Shown here: positions 18,891-26,778 of the stretch, in pieces
How the letters are laid out: each line of letters starts with the position of its first letter
How positions within the stretch are numbered: position 1 is the first letter of the stretch
IMG/VR virus record: IMGVR_UViG_3300022659_000304
Coordinates: 1 to 47,388 of that record
Direction: 5' to 3' (one strand)
Length of the DNA: 47,388 nucleotides
From: a virus
Position numbers and translations under genes: made by a program
The notes under the pieces: generated by a model
Told to the model about the DNA's origin: nothing
Seen by the model: only the letters and a program-made list of their open reading frames with translations
The model's database searches: none

Positions 18891-19061
18891 ATGAAAAAGT
18901 ATTCGAAAATTCTAATCTTAGCTTTAATGGGATTTACTGGTACCGTAGCTATCGCAGCTGACTCGATTCCAATAGAAGCCACTGCTGCAGCTGAAGCGCA
19001 ACAGGTTGCTTTAGAATATGGAGATGGTAAGGACCAAAAATCCGAATCATCTGATGAATAA
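18891..19061 (+). CDS. small secreted Ala-rich protein, 56 aa
   Basis: The only intact plus-strand gene inside the late region. GAGG precedes ATG 18891. The product has a signal peptide (MKKYSKILILALMGFTGTVA, then IAADS) and a short acidic Ala-rich mature part (TAAAEAQQVALEY, ending SESSDE). It ends at the bidirectional terminator 19068-19083, so it forms its own transcription unit. A solitary gene against the late direction with its own terminator is the usual form of a moron expressed in the lysogen. Function unknown. Confidence 0.65.
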   Translation: MKKYSKILILALMGFTGTVAIAADSIPIEATAAAEAQQVALEYGDGKDQKSESSDE

Positions 19062-19067
19062 AGTAAA

Positions 19068-19083
19068 GCCCTCAAATGAGGGC
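19068..19083. terminator. bidirectional terminator between convergent moron genes
   Basis: GCCCTC-AAAT-GAGGGC hairpin shared by the plus-strand peptide gene and the minus-strand lipoprotein gene. It is the inverse of the stem at 4186-4201, flanked by A and T runs. Confidence 0.8.
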
Positions 19084-19090
19084 CTTATAA

Positions 19091-19432
19091 TTATTTATTC
19101 CAACTTGGTGTGCAGGAGCTTTTCCATGAAAGCTCAAATTGCTTTGGATCCATCTGATTTTCTACAAGCACTATATTCTTTTCAAGCACAATGAAACGCT
19201 GGAAATCAATATCTGTGCCCCCTACTTCCTTATAGCTAACTTCCCCACAATCCCCGACTTGATTGCGGAACTTAGCTGAATCAGGATTGGGAATGAATTC
19301 TTTAGTGGCTTCTTTTGCAAATTCAAGCTGTTCTTTCTTGATTGTTTCTAGATCAGGTTGCTGACCGTTAGATTCTCTGTGTCCGCAACCCGCTAAAATC
19401 ATAATAAAAAAGAATAAGCTTAAATTTTTCAT
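19091..19432 (-). CDS. lipoprotein with CGEV domain
   Basis: The 113 residues start at ATG 19432 (MKNLSLFFFIMILAGCGHRE), with a clear lipobox LAGC; an upstream in-frame start adds nine residues and spoils the signal peptide. The mature domain contains DSAKFRNQVGDCGEV and FQRFIVLEKN, the same signature as the envelope protein at 16993, and a second cysteine pair. It is probably anchored in the outer membrane facing the periplasm. Flanking terminators mark it as a moron. The domain's function is not known. Confidence 0.75.
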   Translation of the reverse strand: MKNLSLFFFIMILAGCGHRESNGQQPDLETIKKEQLEFAKEATKEFIPNPDSAKFRNQVGDCGEVSYKEVGGTDIDFQRFIVLEKNIVLVENQMDPKQFELSWKSSCTPSWNK

Positions 19433-19616
19433 AATATCCCCATGTATTAAGGGCGACACTTTACATTAATTTTCAATCTTATCTAACATCTAGGGAGAGT
19501 GGATTTGTAAAGTTATGTTTAACCATTTTAAGTATTTTTAAAATTCAACTTATATAGCCAGGTGAAACTTCCACTTATCAAAAAACCACCCCAAAGACGG
19601 TTCTTAGCTTCCTAAC

Positions 19617-19694
19617 TTACTGACATACAAGATAAATAATAGTAGAAATAATTATTACGGCTAGGATGGAGACAAATATTTCTATTTTAGTCAT
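19617..19694 (-). CDS. single-pass membrane micropeptide, 25 aa
   Basis: A reading frame of 25 codons starting MTKIEIFVSILAVIIIS and ending IYLVCQ. One hydrophobic helix takes up almost the whole length. It resembles the start of the 32-residue peptide at 18472 (TKxEIxVxIL). The ribosome binding site is weak (AAGA), so the main evidence is the paralogy. It lies in a 364-bp stretch between two small genes that has no other coding signal. Confidence 0.45.
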   Translation of the reverse strand: MTKIEIFVSILAVIIISTIIYLVCQ

Positions 19695-19796
19695 AGCAGT
19701 TTTATTCTTAACGTGAACTGAATATCCTTTATAGCCCTATTGAGCGCTAATTAAACTAACCAAACATTACAAAACGATGAGGTGTTAAAAACCGCC

Positions 19797-20159
19797 TTAG
19801 TGGCGGTCTATGTAGCTCATGGTTTGAGGACGTAAAGGGTCGTCAGCAATAAAAACCTTCTTATCAATCTGATTTACAACCTCATCTAAAAGCTTTTCAT
19901 CATTCGACTCGTATTTGATAACTGTTTCATCACTGATGGTTTCAACATTTACATGCACAACAGGTATCTGATCGATATCATCAAAACTTGGTTTCCCGTT
20001 TCGCAGCAAGCGCATCACTTTTACAGATTGTTTGGCGGTTTCCGCACACTGAGCCATTGCTTCATTTAATTCTTCGCAGCTCTGTTGCATTTTAGCAATA
20101 CCCTTACGAAATTCTTGTAAAAGATCTTCTTTTGATAAAGTTTTTTCTAGCTTACTCAT
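19797..20159 (-). CDS. hypothetical coiled-coil protein, 120 aa
   Basis: Soluble protein with helical N-terminal half (EDLLQEFRKGIAKMQQSCEELNEAMAQCAETAKQ) and a C-terminal beta part (VVHVNVETISDETVIKYES). GGGTGAGAAA directly precedes ATG 20159. It is the last of three adjacent small genes that share nearly the same leader (GGTGARAA). Not recognised. Confidence 0.6.
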   Translation of the reverse strand: MSKLEKTLSKEDLLQEFRKGIAKMQQSCEELNEAMAQCAETAKQSVKVMRLLRNGKPSFDDIDQIPVVHVNVETISDETVIKYESNDEKLLDEVVNQIDKKVFIADDPLRPQTMSYIDRH

Positions 20160-20163
20160 TTTC

Positions 20164-20415
20164 TCACCCGTGCAAAAAATCAGCTAATACAATATAACCA
20201 TTTTCAAACTTATCCGTTGTTCCGATCAGCTCAACTTGAATATTATTGCCGTTAAAGTTTGTAGAGTGAGGAAATGTATCGTCTGAATATTTATGCGCGT
20301 ATTGTGCCGTGTAGGCTGTTTGCTTTGCTGAATCTTCATCTAGTGCAGCAACAACCAATCCTACAAACTCATCATAATCAGGGTTATCATTGCGCGTAAT
20401 TCGATACAGATTCAT
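20164..20415 (-). CDS. hypothetical protein, 83 aa
   Basis: Small protein starting MNLYRITRNDNPDYDEFVGLVVAALDE, with the pattern of a short alpha/beta fold. ATG 20415 is chosen because GGGTGAAA lies 5 bases upstream; the GTG at 20424 would lie inside that binding site. It is the middle gene of the three-gene set at 19797-20646. Not recognised beyond resemblance to small phage proteins of this YxVxRx type. Confidence 0.6.
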   Translation of the reverse strand: MNLYRITRNDNPDYDEFVGLVVAALDEDSAKQTAYTAQYAHKYSDDTFPHSTNFNGNNIQVELIGTTDKFENGYIVLADFLHG

Positions 20416-20430
20416 TATTTTCACCCATGC

Positions 20431-20646
20431 TTATCGAGTTGCAACCGCATATTCAAGCGCAGACATTTTATCAAGCTCATGATCACCAAAAGCTGTTACA
20501 TAGCCCTTATATTCGCAATTATTATTATTTGGTACCTCAAACTTAAATTCAGCTTTTAGTACGCGACAAAGCTCACCAGCCTCTTTGTGGTGCTCTGAAA
20601 CCACTCTAATGATAGCGCCCTGTATTTTCTCTTCTAAATTTTTCAT
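20431..20646 (-). CDS. hypothetical protein, 71 aa
   Basis: Starts at ATG 20646 (MKNLEEKIQGAIIRVVSEHH) behind GGTGAG; a longer in-frame start at 20739 lacks a binding site. The C-terminal half contains CEYKGYVTAFGDHELDK. It is the first gene of the three-gene set downstream of the tail tube gene. Not recognised. Confidence 0.6.
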   Translation of the reverse strand: MKNLEEKIQGAIIRVVSEHHKEAGELCRVLKAEFKFEVPNNNNCEYKGYVTAFGDHELDKMSALEYAVATR

Positions 20647-20764
20647 ATTCTCACCAATGCTTATAATTCTGCCAAAATTATAACATTGATAAAATGCTAT
20701 AGCACTTAGAACAATATTAAATGGTGCCTTAAATGTCACAGTGGCTTAATAAAAAACCCACAAG

Positions 20765-20931
20765 GATCATACTGCTGTTGCTCACACCAATGGTCGTGCC
20801 TTCACTTTTAATCCAGATGAAAAATTGATTTAGTTCTTATTACAAACTCTCCATCTAAACAAATCCCTTTAGATGTTCAGCAATACTTTGATTCCTTTGT
20901 TGGTCAATCCGCACAATCCTGGATGAAATAA
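20765..20931 (+). pseudogene. plus-strand coding remnant
   Basis: Adding one T at 20829-20831 gives a 55-residue stretch from DHTAVAHTNGRAFTF through NPDEKLILVLITNSP to DVQQYFDSFVGQSAQSWMK and a TAA. It has no start codon and lies against the late direction. The frame reads like real protein, so it may be the 3' end of a gene lost by insertion or deletion. Origin unknown. Confidence 0.35.
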
Positions 20932-20978
20932 CAGGCACAAAAAAAGACGCATAGCGCCGTAGAGTTCTTTTGTGCCTG
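20932..20978 (-). terminator. nested hairpin after tail tube gene
   Basis: An 11-bp perfect stem CAGGCACAAAA / TTTTGTGCCTG encloses a smaller GGCGC-TAT-GCGTC hairpin that is followed by seven T on the minus strand. The inner hairpin fits a terminator for the tail tube gene. The outer repeat is unusually long for that role. Confidence 0.65.
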
Positions 20979-20984
20979 TATGGG

Positions 20985-21728
20985 TTATGCAGCTACGCTA
21001 AAACGCTCAATATGACCAAATACACTTAGCTCTTCATCATTAGCTTTAGAGATATCTGCCAGTGCTTCACCTTCAATTGAATAAGATCCGAAGTCCTCAT
21101 GAATTAGATCAAACTCGGTATCTGGCGAAAATTCGACGCGCCATAAAGTTAAGATCACCTTATCGCCTGTAACAGTATCAATGCCTTTAAACAGCAAGCG
21201 ATATTCATTACCTAGGTTAGTTGCAATTGTAGTACGTGTCTTAGCACCGGCTTTGGCAGAAAACTTAACTGAACCAACAATAGCTTCATTAAAAATGACT
21301 GTACCGTAAACAGCATCCAGTACATATTTATCTGAAGTGATGGCAACATCCGAGCTGTCTTTAAAATCCACTTCACTTAAATTACGATGTCCTAAGTCAA
21401 TCATGGCGCCAGCTTCTACAGCACCCAGAGTAATATCAGTCAGCTGAGTTTCAGGGATTTCGATTGATTTGCCACTTAGGACCATTGCTAAGTTTTGCTT
21501 TGTTACTTCTTCAAGCGTACCAGAGATAGCCACTGCAGTTTGTTTGCGTAGTACCGCATCCTTAGCACGGAGGCCGGTTTTACTTTCATAGTGATCCGTG
21601 GATTCACTAGAGATTGCAATCTGTAATTCCGGTGTATTACCAACGGGCAATAAGGCAGATGGCACACTATTAACCATCTTCGCCAAATGAAGCTCACCTT
21701 GAAGCGAGATTAAATCTGATTTAGCCAT
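20985..21728 (-). CDS. major tail tube protein
   Basis: Polymerises to form the siphophage tail tube. The 247 residues start MAKSDLISLQGELHLAK and have the beta-rich plan of tail tube proteins, with YESKTGLRAKDAVL and an RLLFKGIDTVTGDKVILTLWRVEFSPD strand pair typical of the family. It lies between the completion proteins and the chaperone and tape measure, the normal place. It overlaps the small upstream gene (TAATG) and ends at a strong terminator, consistent with high expression. Confidence 0.75.
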   Translation of the reverse strand: MAKSDLISLQGELHLAKMVNSVPSALLPVGNTPELQIAISSESTDHYESKTGLRAKDAVLRKQTAVAISGTLEEVTKQNLAMVLSGKSIEIPETQLTDITLGAVEAGAMIDLGHRNLSEVDFKDSSDVAITSDKYVLDAVYGTVIFNEAIVGSVKFSAKAGAKTRTTIATNLGNEYRLLFKGIDTVTGDKVILTLWRVEFSPDTEFDLIHEDFGSYSIEGEALADISKANDEELSVFGHIERFSVAA

Positions 21729-21901
21729 TACTTTTCATCCCCTGTGGTTTTCTTGGCTGGAGCAGCGGCTTTAGCTTCAGGTACTTCCTGAATCACACCA
21801 TCTGCCAGTAATTTTTTAATTTGCGCATCATCCAGCCCACCAACGACATCGCCTTTTTGAAAGCGGCCGACAGGCTGAGTTGCCTTGTATTGTTTTGCCA
21901 T
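21728..21901 (-). CDS. FluMu-N-like small head-tail protein, 57 aa
   Basis: A small gene starting MAKQYKATQPVGRFQKGD and continuing VVGGLDDAQIKKLLADGVI. Its TAA overlaps the tail tube ATG. It aligns along its length with the N-terminus of the protein at 23261 (MPKYTAKQSIGHFMPGDEI, LEAKQLQALLASGAI), which resembles the N-terminal domain of Mu-like gp35 proteins. The Lys/Ala-rich tail (AKAAAPAKKTTGDEK) is probably flexible. It is likely a duplicated single-domain version; function unknown. Confidence 0.7.
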   Translation of the reverse strand: MAKQYKATQPVGRFQKGDVVGGLDDAQIKKLLADGVIQEVPEAKAAAPAKKTTGDEK

Positions 21902-21910
21902 GACTGGCTC

Positions 21911-22333
21911 CTAAATGAATTTTTGTGATTCAAAAATAATAGTGATGTATGCAAAGCCCGGACTGTAACCGTCCCGAACAGAAATCATTTCCAACGCCGT
22001 GCGTGATGCTTTAGGCTGCCAACCAGAAAGCAGTTGAATCACCTTCTCAGTCAAAAGCCCCGCTTCATCACTTACAGCACGTCCATCGGTCATTTGAGAT
22101 TGAGCATTGCGACATGCCACCGTAACCGCCCATTGCTGACCGATCTGGTTGATACTTCCACGACCTGCACTTGCCTTTTTATCTATACGAACAAAATTGA
22201 CGTGTGCCGACGGCGTGACTTGCGACATCTCTGTTACGCTGACTGAATTCAACGGCGTATAAATCTTTAGAAATTCTGGAATCTCTTTCAGTTTTTCTGC
22301 AATCTCATCACGCACCGCGAAGAAGGTGCTCAT
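21911..22333 (-). CDS. Mu gp37-like (DUF1834) tail terminator-type protein
   Basis: The 140 residues run from MSTFFAVRDEIAEKLKEI through VACRNAQSQMTDGRAVSDEAG to a C-terminal IISFES-type strand. This matches the pattern of DUF1834 proteins, which act at the head-tail junction or tail end in Mu-like phages. The 5' end overlaps the upstream virion morphogenesis gene by 26 bases. The order gp36-like, gpG-like, gp37-like is that of Mu-type modules. Confidence 0.7.
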   Translation of the reverse strand: MSTFFAVRDEIAEKLKEIPEFLKIYTPLNSVSVTEMSQVTPSAHVNFVRIDKKASAGRGSINQIGQQWAVTVACRNAQSQMTDGRAVSDEAGLLTEKVIQLLSGWQPKASRTALEMISVRDGYSPGFAYITIIFESQKFI

Positions 22334-22805
22334 CTATAAAACTCCCAACAATATCCAAAACCATAACCTCATCTTCAGCATCAAGGCCGAGTTGAGTTCG
22401 AGGCGGTAGAATCGACTGCTTAACTTTCCGATATTGGCCACCCACTGCAAAAGTAATGTATTGGCCATTCTTAGGTAGGATTGTTGCGCCGTAATGCAGA
22501 TGTGGCGCGTACGCAACATCTGTACCCACTTCCACACCACTTGAAAGTACATTGTGTGTGTAGGAATTCATTAGGCGGCCAGTATCGCGCAGCGTCTCGC
22601 CACCCTGCATACGTGCACGCCATGAAATCTTCCACGGATTACCATCTACACCGGTACCCGTTAAGAATCGGTGTTGAATACTGTTGACCAGCCCAGCACC
22701 AATCTCATCAAACAACTGGTTCTTTAATGAATCAAAGTTACCTAATTGATTAAGTACTGCTTCAATCGGTGAACTATCTGCCTGAATGGTTATTGCAAAA
22801 GCCAT
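22308..22805 (-). CDS. phage virion morphogenesis protein (Mu gpG-like)
   Basis: Tail completion or head-tail joining protein of 165 residues. Family motifs are NSIQHRFLTGTGVDGNPWK, LRDTGRLMNSYTH and VGTDVAYAPHLHYGATI. ATG 22805 is preferred (GAGG six bases upstream) over the in-frame start six bases earlier. It lies between the DUF1320 and DUF1834 genes as in Mu and related prophages. Confidence 0.85.
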   Translation of the reverse strand: MAFAITIQADSSPIEAVLNQLGNFDSLKNQLFDEIGAGLVNSIQHRFLTGTGVDGNPWKISWRARMQGGETLRDTGRLMNSYTHNVLSSGVEVGTDVAYAPHLHYGATILPKNGQYITFAVGGQYRKVKQSILPPRTQLGLDAEDEVMVLDIVGSFIDEHLLRGA

Positions 22806-22812
22806 AAGCACC

Positions 22813-23253
22813 TCACTTCAAGCTGGGCATTTGATCCAGAATAGAATCTCCGAATACACCACCGGTATATGAAGTACCGACTGGCGCCGTTGAAGGTCGT
22901 CCTTTAGGTTGGTTATCCACGATCTGGTTTGTTTCAGGTAACTGAATCTGCAAATGTGCTTTGTTGTCAGCCACACGCTTTAGGAATGCAATTGCATCTT
23001 CATAGCGCTGTCGAATTTCTTCTGTCGGCTGCTGGAAGTAAAGGCGATAGCGCGCAATGTCACACGCCATGCGCTTCAAATTACTCGGCACATTGGGAAG
23101 CGGCAGAGGATAACGACCACCGATGTGACCATTAATTTCCTCTGTTGCATCCTGGATTGCATCAGTTACTGAGGACTGAGAAGGAAGCATTGTTTTTAGA
23201 CTTCCAATCTCATCACCAAATCGTGCGACCAAATCTGATTCAGTCGCATACAT
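22813..23253 (-). CDS. DUF1320 / Mu gp36-like head-tail connector
   Basis: The 146 residues start MYATESDLVARFGDEI, the signature opening of DUF1320 proteins, followed by ATEEINGHIGGRYPLPLPNVPSNLKRMACDIARY. Proteins of this type form a connector ring between portal and tail. The Pro/Gly-rich C-terminus (NQPKGRPSTAPVGTSYTGG) is probably disordered. It lies just behind the head genes. Confidence 0.85.
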   Translation of the reverse strand: MYATESDLVARFGDEIGSLKTMLPSQSSVTDAIQDATEEINGHIGGRYPLPLPNVPSNLKRMACDIARYRLYFQQPTEEIRQRYEDAIAFLKRVADNKAHLQIQLPETNQIVDNQPKGRPSTAPVGTSYTGGVFGDSILDQMPSLK

Positions 23254-23260
23254 AGATCAC

Positions 23261-23620
23261 CTACTTGGTTTCGTCAGCAGGTTTTGGGTCTGCTTTAGGT
23301 TTTGCAGCAGGTTTCACCTTTTCAAGTTCAGCCACCTTAGCCTTCAGATCAGCAACTTCTTGATCAGATTTGGCCTTGTCAGCAACTGCGGCCTGATTGG
23401 CTTCAGTTAAGGTTTTATTTGCTGCTGTTAGTTCAGCATTGGCCTTTTCAAGTTCAGCCAAACGTGCAGCAGTGCCATCTGCTTTAGGCTCTTCCGGCTC
23501 TTGATATTCTTCAATAGCCCCAGATGCTAAAAGGGCCTGAAGTTGTTTAGCTTCAAGCCCTTTGATTTCATCACCTGGCATAAAATGCCCGATGGATTGT
23601 TTTGCTGTGTACTTCGGCAT
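23261..23620 (-). CDS. FluMu-N / gp35-like protein with coiled-coil tail
   Basis: Starts at ATG 23620 (MPKYTAKQSIGHFMPGDEI) behind AAGGAG; the longer in-frame extension overlaps the capsid gene and has no binding site. About 119 residues. Residues 1-40 form the FluMu-N-like domain; 60-100 are a coiled coil (LAELEKANAELTAANKTL); the tail is Lys/Pro/Ala-rich (KPAAKPKADPKPADETK). The N-domain is duplicated as a separate gene at 21728. It is probably a minor head or head-tail protein. Confidence 0.75.
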   Translation of the reverse strand: MPKYTAKQSIGHFMPGDEIKGLEAKQLQALLASGAIEEYQEPEEPKADGTAARLAELEKANAELTAANKTLTEANQAAVADKAKSDQEVADLKAKVAELEKVKPAAKPKADPKPADETK

Positions 23621-23630
23621 GTCTTGCTCC

Positions 23631-24709
23631 TTATAGGGTGATAAAGCCAGTACCACCAACGACGCCGTTCTTATTAGACGGCACAACCAGTGGAGCAGAT
23701 TCAGTCATCAGCATGATTCCGCTTGGATCTTCGCAGTACCATTGACGATCAAAGTATTGCTGAGCAACGCCGTTGGCCAACATGTTTTTAATCTTACAGT
23801 GAGCAACTGAACCATTAGTATCAGAGATCAAAGAGAAGTAATCCTTAGGAATAAAGCGCTTCACCTGACCTTTGTTACGGTAGGTCGCGTCATACACCCA
23901 GAATTCAATTCCATCAAAAGTACCTTTGAATGTCGCAGATTCTTTGACACCAAAGCTTGGATTCACTGGAACAGAAATACCGGCATACGGCGTGATGAAC
24001 TCTTTCTTAAACTCTTCATTGTTCCAGAGAGCTGCCCAAACCAAGCCAGACATAACAGATAGCTTAGCTTCACCACCATCAGCAGCCAATTGACGTTCAA
24101 GCATAGTGCGGATATCAGTTACTGGTTTAGCACCAACTTCATTCCACTTGGTTAACGGCGTAAATGTTAAAGATGCATCACGACGGTAATCCACCAGGTT
24201 GTATTCATAATCATCGGAGTGAAGCGCGTATTTACCATTTTCAGTAAATCAATTGCCATCATGAGGACCGAGTTATCAATCGCATCATGGTTTCGCTTCA
24301 TTACCGAGATCTGAGCAATGATCATTTGCTCTTGCTCAGACAATCGCTGGTTACCAGTTGAGATGATGCCTGCGGTACGTAAACGTTCCAGCAAGGCAAT
24401 TTCAAAAGTTTCAGCCGGAGTGACTTGGTTTTTTGGCTTGTAGTAAGCCGGTTTAACATGGCGTACTTCACCAGATTGAGTAGTATCAAATGGCTTACCA
24501 GGCTGTTGCGGAGATACCAGTGGTGCCAGATCATGTTCGGCAGATACTTCAGCCAAAGGTACATCATCACGGGTGAATAACGGGCGATTTGGGAAAAGCT
24601 TGTCTAAAAGCCAGGTATCCATCGGACGGTAATTCGAGTGAATCAGTGCGAGTTCACCCACATCAAGAAGTTCGAGCGGAGTGCCCTCAAGATTAAAAGA
24701 CTGTGGCAT
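23631..24709 (-). CDS. major capsid protein (gpE-like), frameshifted as read
   Basis: Two overlapping frames form a capsid protein of about 359 residues. The first ends LLMMAIDLLKMVNTRF...; adding one A at 24238-24241 (T4 on plus) gives LLKNGKYALHSDDYEYNLV, which runs straight into the second frame at DYRRDASLTFTPLTKWNEVG. Landmarks of lambda gpE-type capsids are YRPMDTWLLDKLFPNRPLF, SVMKRNHDAIDNS and the C-terminal SAPLVVPSNKNG. It follows the decoration protein and protease/scaffold genes as expected. A virion cannot form without it, so a sequencing error is likelier than mutation. Confidence 0.9.
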
Positions 24710-24714
24710 GTTAA

Positions 24715-25086
24715 TTACACCTTAGAAAGTTCGATTTTGTTTTTAGTTGCCTGTGCACGCGCTGCATCGTATTGAGCAGTAGTCAGCAAGGTTCCATTTA
24801 CAGATACAGCTTCAATACTGAACACTCCGCCGTAATACACTGGAATTTCGATTCCATCAGCGGCCTTGATTGTGGCTTCTGCAGCCGTAACGTCTTGGCC
24901 ACAAATCACATCCCATGTTTTTTCATCAGTAGCGTGTGTGAGTACATTCGCATCTGAAAGTGTAAGTAAGTCACCTTTTTTATAGGCTGTAGCGGTAGTT
25001 ACTTTGGCATTGGCACGTCGTAACTTTTCATTGTCTAGGACCAGCTTTTTAGACTGGACCGTAATTTTTGGAATAACCTGGCTCAT
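24715..25086 (-). CDS. head decoration protein (gpD-like)
   Basis: The 123 residues lie between protease/scaffold and capsid genes, the position of lambda gpD. The domain pattern AYKKGDLLTLSDANVLTHA, WDVICGQDVTAAEA and VYYGGVFSIEAVSVNG is that of the decoration-protein beta-barrel. Such proteins stabilise the expanded capsid as trimers. It is separated by five bases from the capsid gene. Confidence 0.8.
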   Translation of the reverse strand: MSQVIPKITVQSKKLVLDNEKLRRANAKVTTATAYKKGDLLTLSDANVLTHATDEKTWDVICGQDVTAAEATIKAADGIEIPVYYGGVFSIEAVSVNGTLLTTAQYDAARAQATKNKIELSKV

Positions 25087-25089
25087 GAA

Positions 25090-26061
25090 TTATTTCCCCT
25101 TGTTTTGTTCTGCGAATGCTTGTGCACCAGAAGTGAATTTGTGAGTGTCGGTATTATTCGACTGGCCACCTTGCCCCGGATTAGCTTGATGGCTAAACAG
25201 GTGAGCAAATGCCGGATTTACATTTGGTGCAGGCTGCGACTGTTGTGCAGCTGGCTGCTGTGTATTACCTGCCGAGAATTGACGAAGCTGCTTAGCAGTA
25301 AAGCTAAAAACTGAATCATCCATATTGGTATAAGCTGTTTTATCTTCAACACTGAACTGTGTTTTCAGCTCAGTTTCTAAAGCTGCAATTTCATCAGCAC
25401 GTTTTTGCGCTTTGAATTGCTTAAGTTCAGCTAGGGCATTATCACGTTCACGCTCTGCCTGCTCTTTGGCCTGTTGTGCTTTTTCTAATTCGGTCACGTC
25501 TGTGTCCTCTGGTTGATTAAATTGTTTTGGAGAGTGACTCGCTGCCACGGCGTTTGTGTTGTCATCCGCACCCAAAGCACAGAAAGACACTTCACGAATA
25601 CGACCACCACGGAAAACCGTGATAGGCCCTTGATGCACTTTTCCATTTACAGTGACTGATGCACCTGCTTGAATTTCTTCGACCGCAGAGGGTTCAATTC
25701 GCACTGACATCTGCCACGGAAAGCCATCGTCAGAGTCCTGAGCTACCTGAGTACCAAATTCATTACTCATTAGATCGCCCGAAACTGTTAGTCCGTTCTG
25801 GTGATCAATGCTGTGGCTATTGATGGCTCCAGCACGTTGCCGGGTTGAGTGATCCAGTAACGCAGGAATTCGTCCTTTAATTTGCATAGAATCAAGATCA
25901 AAGATGATTCGATCCCAGTACCAATGGTCGGTAATAACTTCACCACTGTATGCAACACCGGAGAAAGTGCGCTTCTTCTTGCCCTCTTCAGCTTGGTCGA
26001 CATTTAGGCTTCCAACCTGGAAGCAATACTGATTCGGCTTATATTCCTCTTCTTTTGGCAT
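25090..26061 (-). CDS. prohead protease / scaffold fusion (Mu gpI-like)
   Basis: Matures the prohead by cleaving scaffold. The N-terminal half is a herpesvirus-type assemblin-like serine protease: catalytic His in IPALLDHS (about residue 70) and Ser in WQMSVRIEPS (about residue 119). The C-terminal half (200-323) is a coiled coil (AQQAKEQAERERDNALAELKQFK) and a Gln/Pro-rich tail, which fits a scaffold fused to its protease. ATG 26061 lies just behind the portal/gpF segment and the moron at 26190. The 323-residue length is usual for this fusion. Confidence 0.85.
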   Translation of the reverse strand: MPKEEEYKPNQYCFQVGSLNVDQAEEGKKKRTFSGVAYSGEVITDHWYWDRIIFDLDSMQIKGRIPALLDHSTRQRAGAINSHSIDHQNGLTVSGDLMSNEFGTQVAQDSDDGFPWQMSVRIEPSAVEEIQAGASVTVNGKVHQGPITVFRGGRIREVSFCALGADDNTNAVAASHSPKQFNQPEDTDVTELEKAQQAKEQAERERDNALAELKQFKAQKRADEIAALETELKTQFSVEDKTAYTNMDDSVFSFTAKQLRQFSAGNTQQPAAQQSQPAPNVNPAFAHLFSHQANPGQGGQSNNTDTHKFTSGAQAFAEQNKGK

Positions 26062-26082
26062 TTTTCATGCTCCATAAAAAAA

Positions 26083-26098
26083 CCGTCCTTTCGGACGG
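26083..26098 (-). terminator. terminator before protease gene
   Basis: CCGTCC-TTTC-GGACGG hairpin followed on the minus strand by seven T. It lies between the inserted secreted-protein gene and the protease/scaffold gene. Confidence 0.8.
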
Positions 26099-26170
26099 CT
26101 TAGTTGTAAGTTTTAATTTTGTCGTCACATTTACCTCAATTTATTAATGCTTTTTCAGGCCAATAAAAAA

Positions 26171-26187
26171 CCGCCCATAAAGGGCGG
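26171..26187 (-). terminator. terminator of secreted-protein gene
   Basis: CCGCCC-ATAAA-GGGCGG hairpin with a six-base T run on the minus strand, three bases after the stop of the 26190 gene. The trailer AGGCCAATAAAAAA matches the one after several other terminators here. Confidence 0.85.
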
Positions 26188-26189
26188 TT

Positions 26190-26591
26190 TCAGACTGTGG
26201 AGTTTAAAATTCTAAAAAGTATCGACTGGTACATTAACGATATCATTAGAGCAAGAAACGTTGTTTTTTTAAAGAATCTTTGGAAATCCTGATAAACGTC
26301 TTCAGTCTGTCTATTCACTGTTTGAACTTCTGAATATTTCTCTAATTGAGGATGTTTTGATTGAAAAGTAATTAAATCAGAATAAAGCAAACTTATATTA
26401 CACATATAATCAAGTTCTTCTTGGAGCGTATATTCCCTTTTCTTCCTAAAAGATTTTGATGCCTCTCTATAAGTTGATATAAAGTCAACTTTCTTGTTCA
26501 CTTCATTTAAATATTCTTCTACTTGTACAGTTTGTTGATTGGCATATAAAAAACCAGGCATTATTAAAAAAATAAGAGGTATATATTTCAT
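26190..26591 (-). CDS. secreted moron protein, probably frameshifted near the end
   Basis: The 133 residues begin with a signal peptide (MKYIPLIFLIMPGFLYA). The mature part is helical and charged (NEVNKKVDFISTYREASKSFRKK) with one cysteine (YMCNISLLYS). As read it ends in a hydrophobic tail. Adding one base at the T7 run 26264-26270 instead gives FKNNVSCSNDIVNVPVDTF with a stop at 26212, which supplies a second cysteine and is more typical of a periplasmic protein. Flanking terminators make it a separate unit inside the head operon. Function unknown. Confidence 0.6.
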   Translation of the reverse strand: MKYIPLIFLIMPGFLYANQQTVQVEEYLNEVNKKVDFISTYREASKSFRKKREYTLQEELDYMCNISLLYSDLITFQSKHPQLEKYSEVQTVNRQTEDVYQDFQRFFKKTTFLALMISLMYQSILFRILNSTV

Positions 26592-26778
26592 AAATTTATT
26601 GCTTCCCTACTAGCCATACAACTTACTTAAAGCGCATGAGAAAAATGATTTAGATCTAGAGCAAATATTATGGAAGTAATTGTACATTAAAAAATTCAAT
26701 AAAATAAGACCAGGTTAAATTTCTAAATTTTATAGTCAATTTAAATAGCCGACTCTAGATCCTTAAATAGAATCACTC

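Noticed and set aside
18887-19075. 62-residue minus-strand frame
   Set aside because: Opposite strand encodes a better gene with ribosome binding site and signal peptide (18891-19061).
20733-20828. 31-residue plus-strand hydrophobic frame from MSQWLNKKPT
   Set aside because: No binding site and it overlaps a frame (20765-20931) that reads better as protein; judged chance.
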